Positions 1-10,313 of a stretch of DNA of 64,000 nucleotides are shown here, piece by piece; positions within the stretch are counted from its first letter, which is position 1; each line of letters begins with the position of its first letter. Source of the stretch: Eubacterium sp. (GTDB lineage Bacteria > Bacillota > Clostridia > Lachnospirales > Lachnospiraceae); contig JAAWJJ010000008.1 of assembly GCA_022796875.1 (NCBI GenBank), positions 1 through 64,000 of the forward strand. Direction: 5' to 3'. The position numbers were made by a program, and so were the translations under genes. Under the pieces are notes generated by a model, which worked only from the letters and a program-made list of their open reading frames with translations, made no database searches and was not told where the DNA came from.

Positions 1-8
1 CATGGATG

Positions 9-40
9 GCAGGTTCTTCGGAACCTGCTTTTTATTTTTA
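9..40 (+). terminator. Rho-independent terminator with UUCG loop
   Basis: An 8-bp perfect stem (GCAGGTTC/GAACCTGC) closes on a TTCG tetraloop and is followed directly by a T-rich run. It would end a + strand transcript from a gene left of the window. It may also serve the converging gene that ends at 102. Confidence 0.85.
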
Positions 41-101
41 GATAGAAAAAAGAAGCCGTTGCTCCAGTAGATGATTCATCTACTTTTGCAACAGCCCCTA
101 T

Positions 102-1799
102 TTATCTGGTTCCACAGCAGACTTCGCAGTCTTTCCGATAAAAGGATATGCCGTAGCAGTCGATTTTTTTGTATCCTTCCGTCCGCAGTTCTTCCGCATA
201 TTTTTTATCGTATATTTGCCGCACTGCTTTTTCCGCGTCGTTTTCCAGATCGTCAACGGATGCGGAAACCTTTATTTCCAGAATGAACGATCTGCCTCTG
301 AGCGACGGGCTTTTTATCATAATATCGGAACGCCCGTTGACGGATTCGCGGTTGGATTTTACGAGATAATCTTCGCTCTGACAAAGGATTCCGGTAAGGA
401 AACCGTGATAAAAGTTCTCTGCATTATCATAAAAACTAATGACCGGAAAGAGCTGGCCGTTTAAAATATCTCTCATTTTTTCCGCATTTCCGTCTTCCAT
501 TGCCCGGTACAGATCCCTGAAATCTTCTTTTTTGATTTTCTCTTTAAACCAGTTCAGGAGATTCCGCTGATAAATCGTCTTTACTTCCGTATTGGGAATC
601 CGCATGCGCAGGAAAATCGAGGATTCTTTAAAGTATTCGCTTTTCTTTGTCAGGTAACCTGTAAAATAAAGGAAGTTCCACAGGCTGTCGCCATTGCCGC
701 CCATATCCGCGTAGGTGACTTCTTCATGTACCTGAAGATCCAGCGTTCCGCCGTCAAGAAGCGTTTCAATCTGGCTCTTTGTTTCCCGGTCAGACCTGGC
801 GATCAGGTCCCGGATAATGTCGTTGGAACTGGTATTGATCCAATAAGGGCGCGGGAAAGCGTTGACGTCCGAATACAGGTCGTATAAAAATTTGATGACG
901 CTCCATGGGTTGTAAACTTCTGTATTTCCAAAAAGATAACCGTCGTACCATTCTTTCATAGTCGGAAAGCGGACGGATACGTCGTAGTCTTTCATCATCT
1001 GTATTACTTCCGCTTCTGTAAAGCCAAAATGTTCGCTGTATTTTTTGTCCAGTATAGAAATAATATTCAAATGGTTGAGCCCGGTAAAAATACTTTCTTT
1101 TGATATGCGCAGGCATCCGGTAATGACGGCAAACTGCAGATAATCGTTTGTTTTTAATGCAGATTCAAACAGGGAGCGGATGAAACCGATCATCTCATTG
1201 TAAAAACCCTCAAAATATGCAGTTTCCAGAGGGACGTCATATTCGTCAATGAAAATGATCGTATTTCGGCCCGTGATTTTATACATACATTGGGAAAAAA
1301 ACTGTAAAGAATGACGAATATCTTTTTCCGTACCTTTTCCATTCGTAATATTCATATAATTCTCATATTCCGATGGGGTAAGACGCGATTTACCCTGTTC
1401 AATCATGTGCAGATGCCTGGAAAATTCGGCGGCAATCCCAACCTGTATCATATAATAAGCCATTTCGAAACTTTCCTGTTTTGCTGATTTTAGCGTCAGG
1501 TTCATGACCGGATATTTTCCCATATGGTCGGTATATTGCGCTTCACAATCCATGATTTTCGTTCCCTGAAAAAGTTCTTTGTTCCGGGCGTTTTTTTCCG
1601 GGTTTCCGGTATCTTCAAAAAAATAGCGGAGCATGCTTAAGTTTAACGTTTTACCGAAACGCCGGGGTCGGGTGAACAGATTTACTTCTCCTTTATAATC
1701 CAATAATTCTTTGATAAATTGGGTTTTGTCTATATAGTAATATCCATCTTCTATTATTTTTTCAAAATTGTCAACGCCTACCGGCAGTGGTTTTTTCAT
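102..1799 (-). CDS. AAA-ATPase-like / PD-(D/E)XK nuclease-like protein
   Basis: This protein of about 565 residues belongs to the large gut-anaerobe family with an N-terminal AAA-ATPase-like domain (PF09820 type) and a C-terminal PD-(D/E)XK-like domain (PF08011 type). The N-terminal part shows the family signature YIDKTQFI followed by [15 protein letters not shown], the Walker A-like loop, near residues 20-55. A Walker B-like [12 protein letters not shown] follows in the middle. The C-terminus has SDIMIK and then ILEIKVS, the Asp...Glu-X-Lys nuclease core. The ATG at 1799 was chosen over an upstream in-frame ATG because AGGAGGTG lies 5 bases before it. Its cellular role is not established; nuclease or mobile-element-related functions have been proposed for relatives. 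A broken relative lies at 7114-8088. Confidence 0.85.
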   Translation of the reverse strand: MKKPLPVGVDNFEKIIEDGYYYIDKTQFIKELLDYKGEVNLFTRPRRFGKTLNLSMLRYFFEDTGNPEKNARNKELFQGTKIMDCEAQYTDHMGKYPVMNLTLKSAKQESFEMAYYMIQVGIAAEFSRHLHMIEQGKSRLTPSEYENYMNITNGKGTEKDIRHSLQFFSQCMYKITGRNTIIFIDEYDVPLETAYFEGFYNEMIGFIRSLFESALKTNDYLQFAVITGCLRISKESIFTGLNHLNIISILDKKYSEHFGFTEAEVIQMMKDYDVSVRFPTMKEWYDGYLFGNTEVYNPWSVIKFLYDLYSDVNAFPRPYWINTSSNDIIRDLIARSDRETKSQIETLLDGGTLDLQVHEEVTYADMGGNGDSLWNFLYFTGYLTKKSEYFKESSIFLRMRIPNTEVKTIYQRNLLNWFKEKIKKEDFRDLYRAMEDGNAEKMRDILNGQLFPVISFYDNAENFYHGFLTGILCQSEDYLVKSNRESVNGRSDIMIKSPSLRGRSFILEIKVSASVDDLENDAEKAVRQIYDKKYAEELRTEGYKKIDCYGISFYRKDCEVCCGTR

Positions 1800-1929
1800 G
1801 ACTGCACCTCCTGTGTTTGCTGTCTGACGGAACAAATAATTGCCGTAGTGCTTACGCACAGTATACACTATACCGGGATATCATTCAATGAAAAACCGGC
1901 ACAATAAATAAGCAGGAAAACACAAAAAG

Positions 1930-3149
1930 TTACAGTTCACTCGCAAAAAGACTACATATGTAGGTATTATGGCCATTGTATTTGCATTTTTGCTGGAGAT
2001 TTTCGGACTGCAAATGAAAGCGTCGGATATTTATGCATTTTGGCCGGCGCGGACAACGGTACAGTTGATTATTGTAACCGTATTTTTTGGATTTGCTGTG
2101 GAAAACGGAACAATAAATTATATTGCGAAAGTGGTCATTTATCTGGTGCGAAAAGTGCCGTGGATGATGCCAATCGTATTTTTAGGGTTGAATTTTTGAC
2201 TTTCTGCCATTGGAGTATCGCCGCCTGCAGTAAATATGTTTCTGCTGCCAATTTTTATTTCGTTATGTTATGCAACGCAGACGAATGAATTGTTTTTAGC
2301 CGTGGGTTCCAATGCCGGAGGCATGTCCGGAACGTTCAGTTCCATTGGCATGGTAGGAATTATGCTGAGCGGTATGATTTCTGCGTCCGGTGTGGAAATG
2401 GATGTACAAAAAACAGTCATGCACGTTTTTTTGAATGCTACGGTCGTATTTTTCATTATATTTGCCATTTACTAATTTGTGCTCCGCCTGTATAAGATCA
2501 AACTGCCGGAAGAACTGATACAGAAGCCGGAAGCGCCGAACAGGCAACAGAAAATCAATATGGTCATTATTCTGGTCTGCGTTTTGATGTTGTTTGTACC
2601 GGCAATCATGCAGACGTTTTTCCCGAATCCGGTGGCGGCCTGTCTGACAAAACTGGATATTACGCTTGTATATGCCGTCGGAATCGTACTTTGTACGCTG
2701 TTTAAGATCGGGAATGAAAAAGAAGTATTGAAAAAAGTATTCCGTGGGGAGTCATTATCCTGCTCGGCGACATGACCTGCCTGATGGGAGTTATGCGCCA
2801 GGCCGGTCTTGCGAAACTGATCTCCGGAACAGTATCAAACAGCGTATCCGCAGCGGCAGTCCCGGTGCTGGTAGTGCTTTTGTCTGGGATTTTAAGCTTG
2901 TTTTCTGACGGAACGTCGGTTGTCATGCCGCTTATGATTCCGATTGTCGTTACACTGTCGCAGGTGACCGGGATCAATCCGGCTTTGCTGATTTCCTGTG
3001 TTTGCGTTCCGGCAATCGGGATGGGAATGTCGCCGTTTTCTATCGGCGGAGGCGTATTTCTCTCTTTTGTACGCGAGGACAGGTTCCAGAAGATGATGTT
3101 GCAGTCGCTCGTTGCGGTAAGTGCGGAAAGAAGCGCCTGTTTATTTTAA
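1930..3149 (+). pseudogene. MatC/SLC13-type dicarboxylate permease, degenerate
   Basis: Reading-frame pieces along this stretch together make a polytopic membrane protein resembling the MatC/DcuC/SLC13 C4-dicarboxylate carrier group. An N-terminal piece contains FFGFAVENGTINYIAK, a central piece AVGSNAGGMSGTFSSIGMVG, and a C-terminal piece LFSDGTSVVMPLMIP with several hydrophobic segments. The first three pieces share one frame but are broken by TGA at 2197-2199 and TAA at 2473-2475. The last piece is shifted by one base near 2735-2745. The expected first transmembrane segment is also missing or unrecognisable. I infer a dead gene. Two in-frame stops plus a shift argue against a single sequencing error. 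Confidence 0.8.
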
Positions 3150-3509
3150 TACGGCGGGACTTTCGCATGAATTACACTTGCATCTGCATATAACAGAAAA
3201 ATATATCTGCATCATTGTAATCCGTCCGTAGTAGCTCACATTATGTCAGCAACAAGTCCGGACGTATGTCCAATGACCGAATATCTAATTAATATTAATG
3301 AAGCGGCGCAGTATTTTTACAAATACCCGCAGCCGCCAAAAGCCGGTCTGATTGCGCCGACAGAAGTTCCGGGTATTGGTAATGATATAGACGAAACCAA
3401 AATAGAAAAAGAAACTAAACTCAGGTAATCGATAAGTTTTCCGGCGGACAGGGTGGTGAAGCCATGATGGAAAGTGAAATGTATATAAGGAAACAATTGG
3501 AAAATCTGG
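3150..3509. other. Intergenic stretch without recognisable gene
   Basis: An open frame of about 60 codons at 3243-3428 shows no family motif and no convincing ribosome binding site. The stretch sits between two decayed genes, so it is probably degraded coding sequence. I see no promoter or terminator that I would defend. Confidence 0.5.
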
Positions 3510-3992
3510 CAGAGAATAAGGGAAGCGTGGATATTCTGCATTTCTCCGGAGCTTGCGTCTTCGATGCTGGAAAAGCTGCTCCACCATAAACGGTTTTCAC
3601 TGGAATTTTTCAGACATTTGAAGATATTGTGTTATGTACTGGAACCAATGCCGCCGGAAACTTTGATTAAAATGCAGTCGTTAAAACCGGATATCCGCGT
3701 GTATTCGGATTATGGATTGACAGAAACGGCCGGAACGGTCGCCGTTTTGGGACCGAAAGACCATATGGATGCCGTGAAGAAATATCATATGCCGTCAGTG
3801 GGGAGATTTTTACCCGGAGTGGAAGTTTGCGTATCTGACCAGAACGGGCGGGAGGTAAGCTGCGGGGAAGTCGGAGAATTGATGGTACATGCTCCGTGGC
3901 AGTTGGAAAGATATCTGGGAGAAGAAGAGCATTATTGGATTGCCACCGGAGATATGGGGTGGATGGACAGGGAAGGGTATTTTTATATGAGC
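3510..3992 (+). pseudogene. AMP-binding acyl-CoA ligase fragment
   Basis: The reading frame from about 3540 encodes the middle of an adenylate-forming ligase: ISPELASSMLEKLL, PMPPETLIKMQS, the A5-like motif VYSDYGLTETAGTV, SVGRFLPGVEV, and the A7-like ATGDMGWMDREGYFY. The N-terminal half with the P-loop and the C-terminal lysine domain are both missing. The frame continues without a stop into an unrelated regulator fragment at about 3993, so a deletion has fused two dead genes. Confidence 0.8.
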
Positions 3993-4699
3993 GGATTTCA
4001 TACGTGCCTGAGTCCGGATAAGCGGGGAACACTGTATATTCTTCCAGCAGTAGCAAGAAAACATTATACGAATATCCCGCTTTATTCAAAAAAGGCGCTG
4101 CTTCATGGAGCGGTTTCTTTTGCGAGAAAGGATAGGAACAGCGGTTTTTCTTCCGCCGGACTTACGTTTATCAAACAGATTTCACACCATTTGAACCTGG
4201 CGTTATTGAATGCGAGAGCGTTTCAGGAATTACAGATGAGGCAGGGACGCAGAAAACGCTGGATTTTACGGAAACGGGAATCATTTTATCGGATTTGACA
4301 GAAACTGTTTACAGCATGAATAACGCAGCGGAACAAATTATGCGGATGGAGGATAATTCCACTATTCTTGGAAGAGTGATTTTGGAGAATTTCTGCAAAA
4401 ATCTGAAAGAACTGGAGCAGGCAGGCAAGACAGAACATACGATACGTTTTGCCTGTTATCTGAAAGGGTATGCACTGCCGGTTTCCATAAGCATGCGTAC
4501 AGTACGCGTGCAAAGAAACGGAAGCTTTGCGGTGACGTTTCTGTCACAGGATTTGGAACAGAAAAAATTCAGTTTCGGTGATCTGGATGGGATTTTAAGT
4601 AAAAGGGAACTGGAAGTACTGGTTTATCTTTGCATAGTGCTTTATCTGGGCAATAACGGAGTATCTTTTGCACAAGCGGCTGGTTTTTCCATGAAATAA
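3993..4699 (+). pseudogene. LuxR-type regulator remnant (GAF/PAS plus truncated HTH)
   Basis: After the ligase fragment the same frame enters a GAF-like tail (SSAGLTFIKQISHHLNLALL). A frame change near 4235-4245 is then needed to continue into a PAS-like segment (TETVYSMNNAAEQIM) and the start of a LuxR-type helix-turn-helix, LSKRELEVLVYLC. The recognition-helix part normally following this is replaced by unrelated residues and a stop at 4697-4699. No intact regulator can be made. The two remnants together suggest a lost acyl-CoA-ligase pathway with its own regulator. Confidence 0.7.
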
Positions 4700-4765
4700 A
4701 ATCATAACGGGCGGGACATGCCATCCGTGGCCTGATATCCGCTTTCCATACTGCCAGTGGCAGTA

Positions 4766-5809
4766 TCATCTGGTAAACTCTCTCCCTGATTGTTTTGCAA
4801 AATCCACATGCTGTACCGTTCCGACGCCGCCGTTTTCATAAAGGAAAATTCCGGTTTTGCGGATGGCTGCATTTGCTTCGTTGGTATGCTGGTCGTTTAA
4901 AGAAAAGTTTGTGCTGACGTTTCCAAGGTAAATTGCGCCGACACCTGCTTCTGCAAGGCCGCACAGCTTATCGTTGCCGTCGCTGTCTTTTGTCCAGATC
5001 AGCAGTTTGCTCCAGATTTCATCTCCCTCGTCAATCCAGCCGTTGCCGTCGCTGTCGTAAGCGGCCAGGTCTTTAAAACCGTCGCCGGAAGACGCGCCGA
5101 ACAGTTCGCTTCCGTCGTTTATGATACCGTCGCCGTTTTTATCCAGCGCTAAAAATCCGCTGCCGGAAGTCGGCATGGAAACGGAATCCAGGATGCCGTC
5201 AGCATCAATATCAAACATAAATTTCTGTGAAGACACTTCGCTGATATTGCTGTCCAGATTAATGACAAGCGGGTCGCAGTATTCCGGCGCGCTGATCGAA
5301 GCGGCGTAAGCGCTTGCTTCAAAACGGCGCGACATCGTAAGAGAAAGGTCAAAATCGATTTCCCGGCCGTCTTTGGTGACTACTTTTCCGGTGGTGGAAA
5401 AAGCGGTGGTTTCCGATTCTTCAATGGAAGCGTACTGTTCGTTCACCTGATAAACGGCGTTCATTCCGCTGCCGGACGATAAAGAATTTGACATTTGGTT
5501 TAACGGCAGGCGCATAAACATCCGTAATAAGTAATTTAACGATTCGAACTGAATCTGCTGCAGGCTTTTAAACTGCTCTCTTGCAGAAACGGCGTTGACA
5601 TTTTGCGTACTTTCATATCTCTGCATCAGCTGCGAACCGAAGCCGACAGACCCCTGTCCGGATTGCTGCTGATTTCCCTGTCCTGATACAGAGAACATGC
5701 CTTGGCCTGTGAAACCTATGCCAAGAGAAGCCTGCCGGGATGCGACTGTTGTTTTGCGGGTAAACTGCCTCATGGACATCATATTTACCGCAGATGATTG
5801 AACTCTCAT
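4766..5809 (-). CDS. Protein with EF-hand/dockerin-like calcium-binding loops
   Basis: The 347-residue product has a Gly/Gln/Ser-rich N-terminal third, a central predicted beta-rich part and three Asp-rich loops of the DxDxDG type: DIDADGILD, DKNGDGIIND and DSDGNGWIDEGDE. They are spaced as in calcium-binding repeats of dockerin/RTX-like proteins. A typical C-terminal segment with LWTKDSDGN-like spacing and LNVSTNF-type strands follows. AGGAGG lies about 9 bases before the ATG at 5809. No signal peptide is visible, so export is uncertain. I infer calcium-dependent folding, and the function is unknown. Confidence 0.7.
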   Translation of the reverse strand: MRVQSSAVNMMSMRQFTRKTTVASRQASLGIGFTGQGMFSVSGQGNQQQSGQGSVGFGSQLMQRYESTQNVNAVSAREQFKSLQQIQFESLNYLLRMFMRLPLNQMSNSLSSGSGMNAVYQVNEQYASIEESETTAFSTTGKVVTKDGREIDFDLSLTMSRRFEASAYAASISAPEYCDPLVINLDSNISEVSSQKFMFDIDADGILDSVSMPTSGSGFLALDKNGDGIINDGSELFGASSGDGFKDLAAYDSDGNGWIDEGDEIWSKLLIWTKDSDGNDKLCGLAEAGVGAIYLGNVSTNFSLNDQHTNEANAAIRKTGIFLYENGGVGTVQHVDFAKQSGREFTR

Positions 5810-5898
5810 AACTACATTCCTCCTTTTGTAAAAGTATTTCGGAGGAAAAGAGGAAAATATAACCGTTTTGGCGTAAGTGGAACCTTTTTATGCCGGAT

Positions 5899-6750
5899 TT
5901 ATACGGACTTTTTGCAGTACCACATAATTCCGAAAATTGTAGCAATAATACTGCCGGCCAAAATCAGCATATGGACATATACAGGCATACTGTCTGAAGA
6001 CGGCAGCAGGGCTGCAATGAACATACCGATAAAATTGTAAATAATGTGCAGTATTACAGAGGCCTTTATCGTACCGCGGTTATGCGCAATATAGCCGAAT
6101 ACCAGGCCAATAATGAAAGCGTAGAAGCCCTGGATCGGATTTAGGTGCAGCAGGCCGAAAAGTGCTGCCTGAAAAATATTAGCGGCAAAAAACGGCATCT
6201 GCTTTTTGGCAAGGGAGAGCGTAACGCCACGAAATATCAGTTCTTCGCTGATCGGCCCTAACACTACCGTATATAAGATCAGCATAATGCAAACTCCGAT
6301 ATTTAAAGAAAACGGGTCGTCCAGCCCGATGTTTTTTAATGTTTCCGAGTATAGTTCCAGCCAGGCCGGAAACAGGTTTTGTAAAAGCGTCATAAAGTAT
6401 ACAACCAGAAAATAAAGCCCGAATGAAAGCAGAATCGCCGGAAGCAGCGATTTAATCACGGAAAAAGGAGTCCTGCGGAATATACCCTGTTTTCGCAGGA
6501 TAGCCCGGTACCAGAAAACAAATATAATAATATTTGCAGCAGCATAAATAAAAGAAACCGTAACCAGAAACCCCTGGTCTGTGGAAAATGACATTGCATT
6601 TTCGATCAGGGAATTGATGCCGCCCGTATTTGCGGAATTGAGCATGCGTATCAGATATACGCCAGCTACCGGAATCGTAATAACAAACTGCAAAATCATA
6701 GTTGCTAAAAACGGAACGAAACAGAATAATATGCTTCCTACTTTTCTCAT
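5899..6750 (-). CDS. CPBP family intramembrane metalloprotease
   Basis: This 283-residue membrane protein has about eight hydrophobic segments and all three CPBP (CAAX protease/bacteriocin-processing) motifs: EELIFRG around residues 169-175, FGLLH ending at His202, and HIIYN around 235-239. These supply the glutamate and histidine ligands of the active site within the membrane. Relatives process prenylated-protein-like substrates or protect against the producer's own bacteriocins; the substrate here is unknown. A purine-rich AGAGGT precedes the start. It is followed on the same strand by the calcium-loop gene, but with about 90 bases between them co-transcription is only possible. Confidence 0.88.
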   Translation of the reverse strand: MRKVGSILFCFVPFLATMILQFVITIPVAGVYLIRMLNSANTGGINSLIENAMSFSTDQGFLVTVSFIYAAANIIIFVFWYRAILRKQGIFRRTPFSVIKSLLPAILLSFGLYFLVVYFMTLLQNLFPAWLELYSETLKNIGLDDPFSLNIGVCIMLILYTVVLGPISEELIFRGVTLSLAKKQMPFFAANIFQAALFGLLHLNPIQGFYAFIIGLVFGYIAHNRGTIKASVILHIIYNFIGMFIAALLPSSDSMPVYVHMLILAGSIIATIFGIMWYCKKSV

Positions 6751-6833
6751 AAATATACCTCTTGTTATTCATTGTTAATATGTTTACTTACATCAGTATA
6801 CCAAAAAAGAATTGAAAAAACAAAAGTTATATG

Positions 6834-6958
6834 AAAAATATTATCTGAACATTTACTTTATGGTTCCGGACAGCAGCCAACACAAAATATGCTGTTCTGC
6901 CTGCTTTGTGTCGTCTGCCTGAAACCATTGTCAGCAAAATGTTTTAGAAACATTTTTG
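6834..6958. repeat. Degenerate copy of MITE-like repeat (B arm) plus palindrome
   Basis: The stretch starts with AAATATTATCTGAAC and continues into TATGGTTCCGGACAGCAG, matching the B end of the repeats at 13430, 48369 and 62815. The match fades near 6920. A 9-bp palindrome (AAAATGTTT/AAACATTTT) follows at 6938-6957 and could act as a bidirectional terminator. The rest of the 360-base gap before 7114 shows nothing else. Confidence 0.75.
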
Positions 6959-7113
6959 TAAACGGAAACTGTCAAACTACCGGCAACTTCCTCACCCCAT
7001 GAAAAGTAACTTTCTGGTATTTGCTGGGGTATTTGTAGACGGTTCTTCCATTGCGATTTTTTTCGGGATATGATAAAATTTTTTTCGTAAGTAAGGAGAG
7101 GAGCGTATAGCGG

Positions 7114-8088
7114 ATGGGCGTTTATTTAAACAATATGACACCATTTTCACTGTACAGCGATGAAGTGGGGAGCTGTTTTGCAGCCTGAAAATTGCGGGAC
7201 AAAAAGTTATCGGGAAAATTTGAACAGACACAATGTGATTTGGATTGATTTCAGTGAGGCGCCGCGGAACTGCCGGACATACACGCAGTATATTAACAGG
7301 ATAGAGAATCAGTTGCTGAAAAATCTCACAACGGCCTATCCGGATTCGGATATTGATCCGGAGGGGCTGTCTGGGATGCGCTGAAACAGATTTTTGCAAA
7401 ATATCATTCGGAACGTTTTTTTTATTTTGGATGAGTGGGATGCGGTTTTTCATCTGCCCTTTGTGACGAAATCGGATCAGGAAGAATATTTACGGTTTTA
7501 CGGAGGCAGAGGTGGATTTGTTGTATCAGAGGTATCTGGGCAATACAGAGAAACCGGGCATTACGAGAGAAAAACTAAAAGAATGGTATGACGGATATTA
7601 CACGAAAACAGGAAAACGATTGTATAATCCCCGCTCGGTCGTGCTGTCACTGACAAATAATAATCTGGGAAATTACTGGATCAGTTCGGGTCCTTATGAT
7701 GAGATTTTTTATTATATCAGACAAAATGTGGATGATGTGTGCGATGACCTGGCGCTTATGGTATCCGGAATACCCGTAAAATCTAAAATCAGGGATGCCG
7801 CGTCATCTATGGAGCTGGCTACAAGGGAAGAAATTTTTTCCGCGATGGTGGTATATGGATTTCATTTTTTATCCGCTTGACAGAAGCGCCGACTGTATCA
7901 TACTGGAGTTAAAAGTTGACCATACGCCGGAGGAAGCGATACAACAGATCAAAGACCGGCATTATGAATTGCGTTTCCGGGGAAAAATTGGGGAAAGAGA
8001 TCCGTACACGGGAAGAATTCTGGCAGTTGGTATTGGCTATTTCCGCGAGGAGAAGATACATCAGTGCAAAGTGGAAGAGCTTGCATAA
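7114..8088 (+). pseudogene. AAA-ATPase-like / PD-(D/E)XK protein, broken
   Basis: A good ribosome binding site (AAGGAGAGGAG, 7091-7101) precedes an ATG at 7114 that opens with MGVYLNNMTPFSLY, the family's usual N-terminus. The product then falls apart. Family pieces appear in different frames: NVIWIDFSEAP, a Walker B-like FFILDEWDAVF, EKLKEWYDGYYTKTGKRLYNP, and a C-terminal nuclease core CIILELKVDHTPEEA. The Walker A region has been lost, and at least three frame changes are required. It is a decayed paralogue of the gene at 102-1799. Confidence 0.85.
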
Positions 8089-8114
8089 CTAAACCTAAAG
8101 GACGGTGAACAGAA

Positions 8115-8828
8115 GTGTTCAAAATAGCGATTTGCGAGGACGAGGATGCGTTTATCAGCGAACTGAAAGAAAAACTGGAACGGTATGCGTCTGATACGGG
8201 CAGGGAGTTTTGTTTTTTTGTCTGCCATGACGGCAGCGAACTGCTGGAGCAGTATCCGCCCGATTTGGACCTGATTTTTATGGATATCAAAATGGAGCGG
8301 CTGAACGGATTAAGAACCGCGGAAGAAATCCGGAAAACAGACAGCGCCGTAGGGTTGATTTTTCTGACTTCCTTAAAACAGTATGTCTGGAAAGGATATG
8401 AATACGACGCAGTCAATTATCTTTTGAAACCGGTAAAATACAGCGTATTAAAAATGGAACTGGACCGCTATTTTGCCCGTTACCAGGGAAAAGAAGAACC
8501 GTTCTTCAGTTTTGCCAATGCGAACGGGAAATACAAAGTCCTGTACAGGGATCTGTGTTATGCCGAAACGGAGAAACGGAACGTACTGCTTCATTTCGAG
8601 GGGCAGGAACAGGTAATTTATAAAAACATGAAAGAAATTGCGGCTTTGCTGGAAACATTGCCGCAATTTGCGCGCTGCCACCAGAGTTTTCTTGTAAATC
8701 TTGCCTTTGTAAAGGGCGTGGAAAATCTGGAACTTTTTTTGACTACGGGGGAGCGGATTCCGATCAGCCAGCCGAGGCGCAGGGAGTTTATGAAAAAGAT
8801 AACGGATTATTGGGGGGATATGTTGTAG
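8115..8828 (+). CDS. LytTR-family response regulator
   Basis: This 237-residue AgrA/ComE-like regulator starts at GTG 8115. The receiver domain (residues 1-120) shows the acidic pair in ICEDED, the phospho-acceptor Asp57 in IFMDIKM and the conserved Lys in YLLKPV. A LytTR DNA-binding domain (about 135-235) follows, with RCHQSFLVNL typical of the fold. It overlaps the histidine kinase start by one base (TAGTG), so the two are very likely translationally coupled. The pair sits upstream of an ABC transporter, which it may control. The signal is unknown. Confidence 0.92.
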   Translation: MFKIAICEDEDAFISELKEKLERYASDTGREFCFFVCHDGSELLEQYPPDLDLIFMDIKMERLNGLRTAEEIRKTDSAVGLIFLTSLKQYVWKGYEYDAVNYLLKPVKYSVLKMELDRYFARYQGKEEPFFSFANANGKYKVLYRDLCYAETEKRNVLLHFEGQEQVIYKNMKEIAALLETLPQFARCHQSFLVNLAFVKGVENLELFLTTGERIPISQPRRREFMKKITDYWGDML

Positions 8829-10132
8829 TGGAAACAATGATCCATATTTTGGATGTGTTGAGTTTTTTTATAGCAATTGCATATACCGTCGTATTATTTT
8901 TTACGGTTTCCGTTTTTATTCCGTCCCGAAAAAATCTGTTTGTAAAAATTTTGGCGTTACTGCCGCTGCATTATATCGCTTCCGCCGTTATATATGCGAA
9001 TGACCTGGTGAATATATCTGTCGTATGGCTGTGTTTTGGAGGATATATTTTCGTTTTCCACAGAGGGGAATGGGTAAAAAAAGTTTCGGCGGTACTCATT
9101 TTTTATCCGGCGCTCATTGCGGTGAATTATATCCAGCAGAACCTGTTTAGCGAACTTTTTTTTGCGGAGAGTCATGCTTCGGGCAGTTCCGAAAACTGGA
9201 CGGTAGAAACGCTGTTGTTCAGCACGTTTATCTGGACGGTGTCGCAGACAGCGCGTCTTTTGTTCTGGTATATTGCGCTGCGGTTTTTGCGGAAATACAA
9301 AGGTACGCATACTTCCGGGAAAATAAAAAAGAGCACCTGGCTGCTTGTCGACGCATTGCTTCTGATTTCATCGGTGGCAGTGTATACGATTATTTCCTTT
9401 ATCCCGGAGGAACATTTCGTAATATACCTGCTGTGCGCGGCGGCGGTAGCGGCCTGCTTCGGGGGAATCCTGCTTGTGGCCTATATCAGCCGTCTGGAAC
9501 AAATTGCCGGGGAAGCGGAACGGCTGAAAATGCAGCATGAATATTATTTGGAGAAGCAAAAAGAAGAAGAACGGGTACGCCGGGTGTACCATGATATGAA
9601 AAATCATCTGCTCGTACTGGAACAGCAGGGAAATACGGCAGAATCCGTGCAGGCCGCCGGGAAACTGCTCAGGCAGATAGAAGAATATGAAGATTATATT
9701 CATACAGGTAATGATATTTTAGATATAATATTAAAAGAAAAATCTCATGAAATGAGGGAGAAACAGATTGATTTTTCTGTTACGGCAGATTTAAGCAGAA
9801 GCGAATTTTTAGAAACGCTGGATATCAGCACGATGTTTGGCAACGGACTTGATAATGCGATAGAAGCGAGTGAAAAATTGCCGGAAGACCAAAGGGCGGT
9901 TTTGCTGAAAGCCGGAAAAGTGCAGAACTTTGTGTCGATTGTGATTGAAAATAAATGTCTGGAAGAGGCGGCTGTGCGGAAAGGCCGGACGACCAAAAAA
10001 GACCGGTTATTTCACGGCCTTGGAATATACAATATGAAAAAAGCCGCAGGAAAGTACGGCGGGCAGTTGAATATGGACTGTGCAGACGGAAAATTTGTTT
10101 TAAAGATCCTGATTCCGATTCCGGCGGCATGA
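8828..10132 (+). CDS. GHKL sensor histidine kinase (AgrC/ComD-like)
   Basis: The 434-residue kinase has roughly six transmembrane helices in residues 1-220, a short coiled linker rich in Glu/Lys, the H-box VYHDMKNHLL with the phosphorylated His near residue 255, and a C-terminal GHKL ATPase domain with N-box GNGLDNAIEAS and G-box GLGIYNMKKAA. GTG at 8828 is preferred because GGGGGGA lies 10 bases upstream and the codon overlaps the regulator's stop. An upstream TTG at 8810 is the alternative. It partners the LytTR regulator. The membrane part resembles peptide-sensing kinases, but no peptide gene was found nearby. Confidence 0.9.
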   Translation: METMIHILDVLSFFIAIAYTVVLFFTVSVFIPSRKNLFVKILALLPLHYIASAVIYANDLVNISVVWLCFGGYIFVFHRGEWVKKVSAVLIFYPALIAVNYIQQNLFSELFFAESHASGSSENWTVETLLFSTFIWTVSQTARLLFWYIALRFLRKYKGTHTSGKIKKSTWLLVDALLLISSVAVYTIISFIPEEHFVIYLLCAAAVAACFGGILLVAYISRLEQIAGEAERLKMQHEYYLEKQKEEERVRRVYHDMKNHLLVLEQQGNTAESVQAAGKLLRQIEEYEDYIHTGNDILDIILKEKSHEMREKQIDFSVTADLSRSEFLETLDISTMFGNGLDNAIEASEKLPEDQRAVLLKAGKVQNFVSIVIENKCLEEAAVRKGRTTKKDRLFHGLGIYNMKKAAGKYGGQLNMDCADGKFVLKILIPIPAA

Positions 10133-10147
10133 AAGATATCTTTTGTT

Positions 10148-10180
10148 GAGGTTGCTATTTTATAGCAGCCTCATTTTTAT
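10148..10180 (+). terminator. Rho-independent terminator
   Basis: A 10-bp stem (GAGGTTGCTA/TAGCAGCCTC) with a short AT loop is followed by ATTTTTAT, 16 bases after the kinase stop. It separates the two-component operon from the ABC transporter genes. Confidence 0.85.
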
Positions 10181-10313
10181 GTGCGGGAAATTTCCTTTTC
10201 TGTTAAAATTTGCGGCCTGGATATTAGAATTTGCACATTCCATTGCGCATTTTACCGTAACGTATATGATGGAATTGGGAAACAAACATACAGGTTAAAG
10301 GGAGGAAACTGGC

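Noticed and set aside
3243-3428. Small open frame between two dead genes
   Set aside because: No recognisable motif and weak start context; more likely degraded DNA.
4766-5809. Cellulosomal dockerin
   Set aside because: The Asp-rich loops are not in the paired 22-residue dockerin layout and there is no signal peptide or glycosidase domain.
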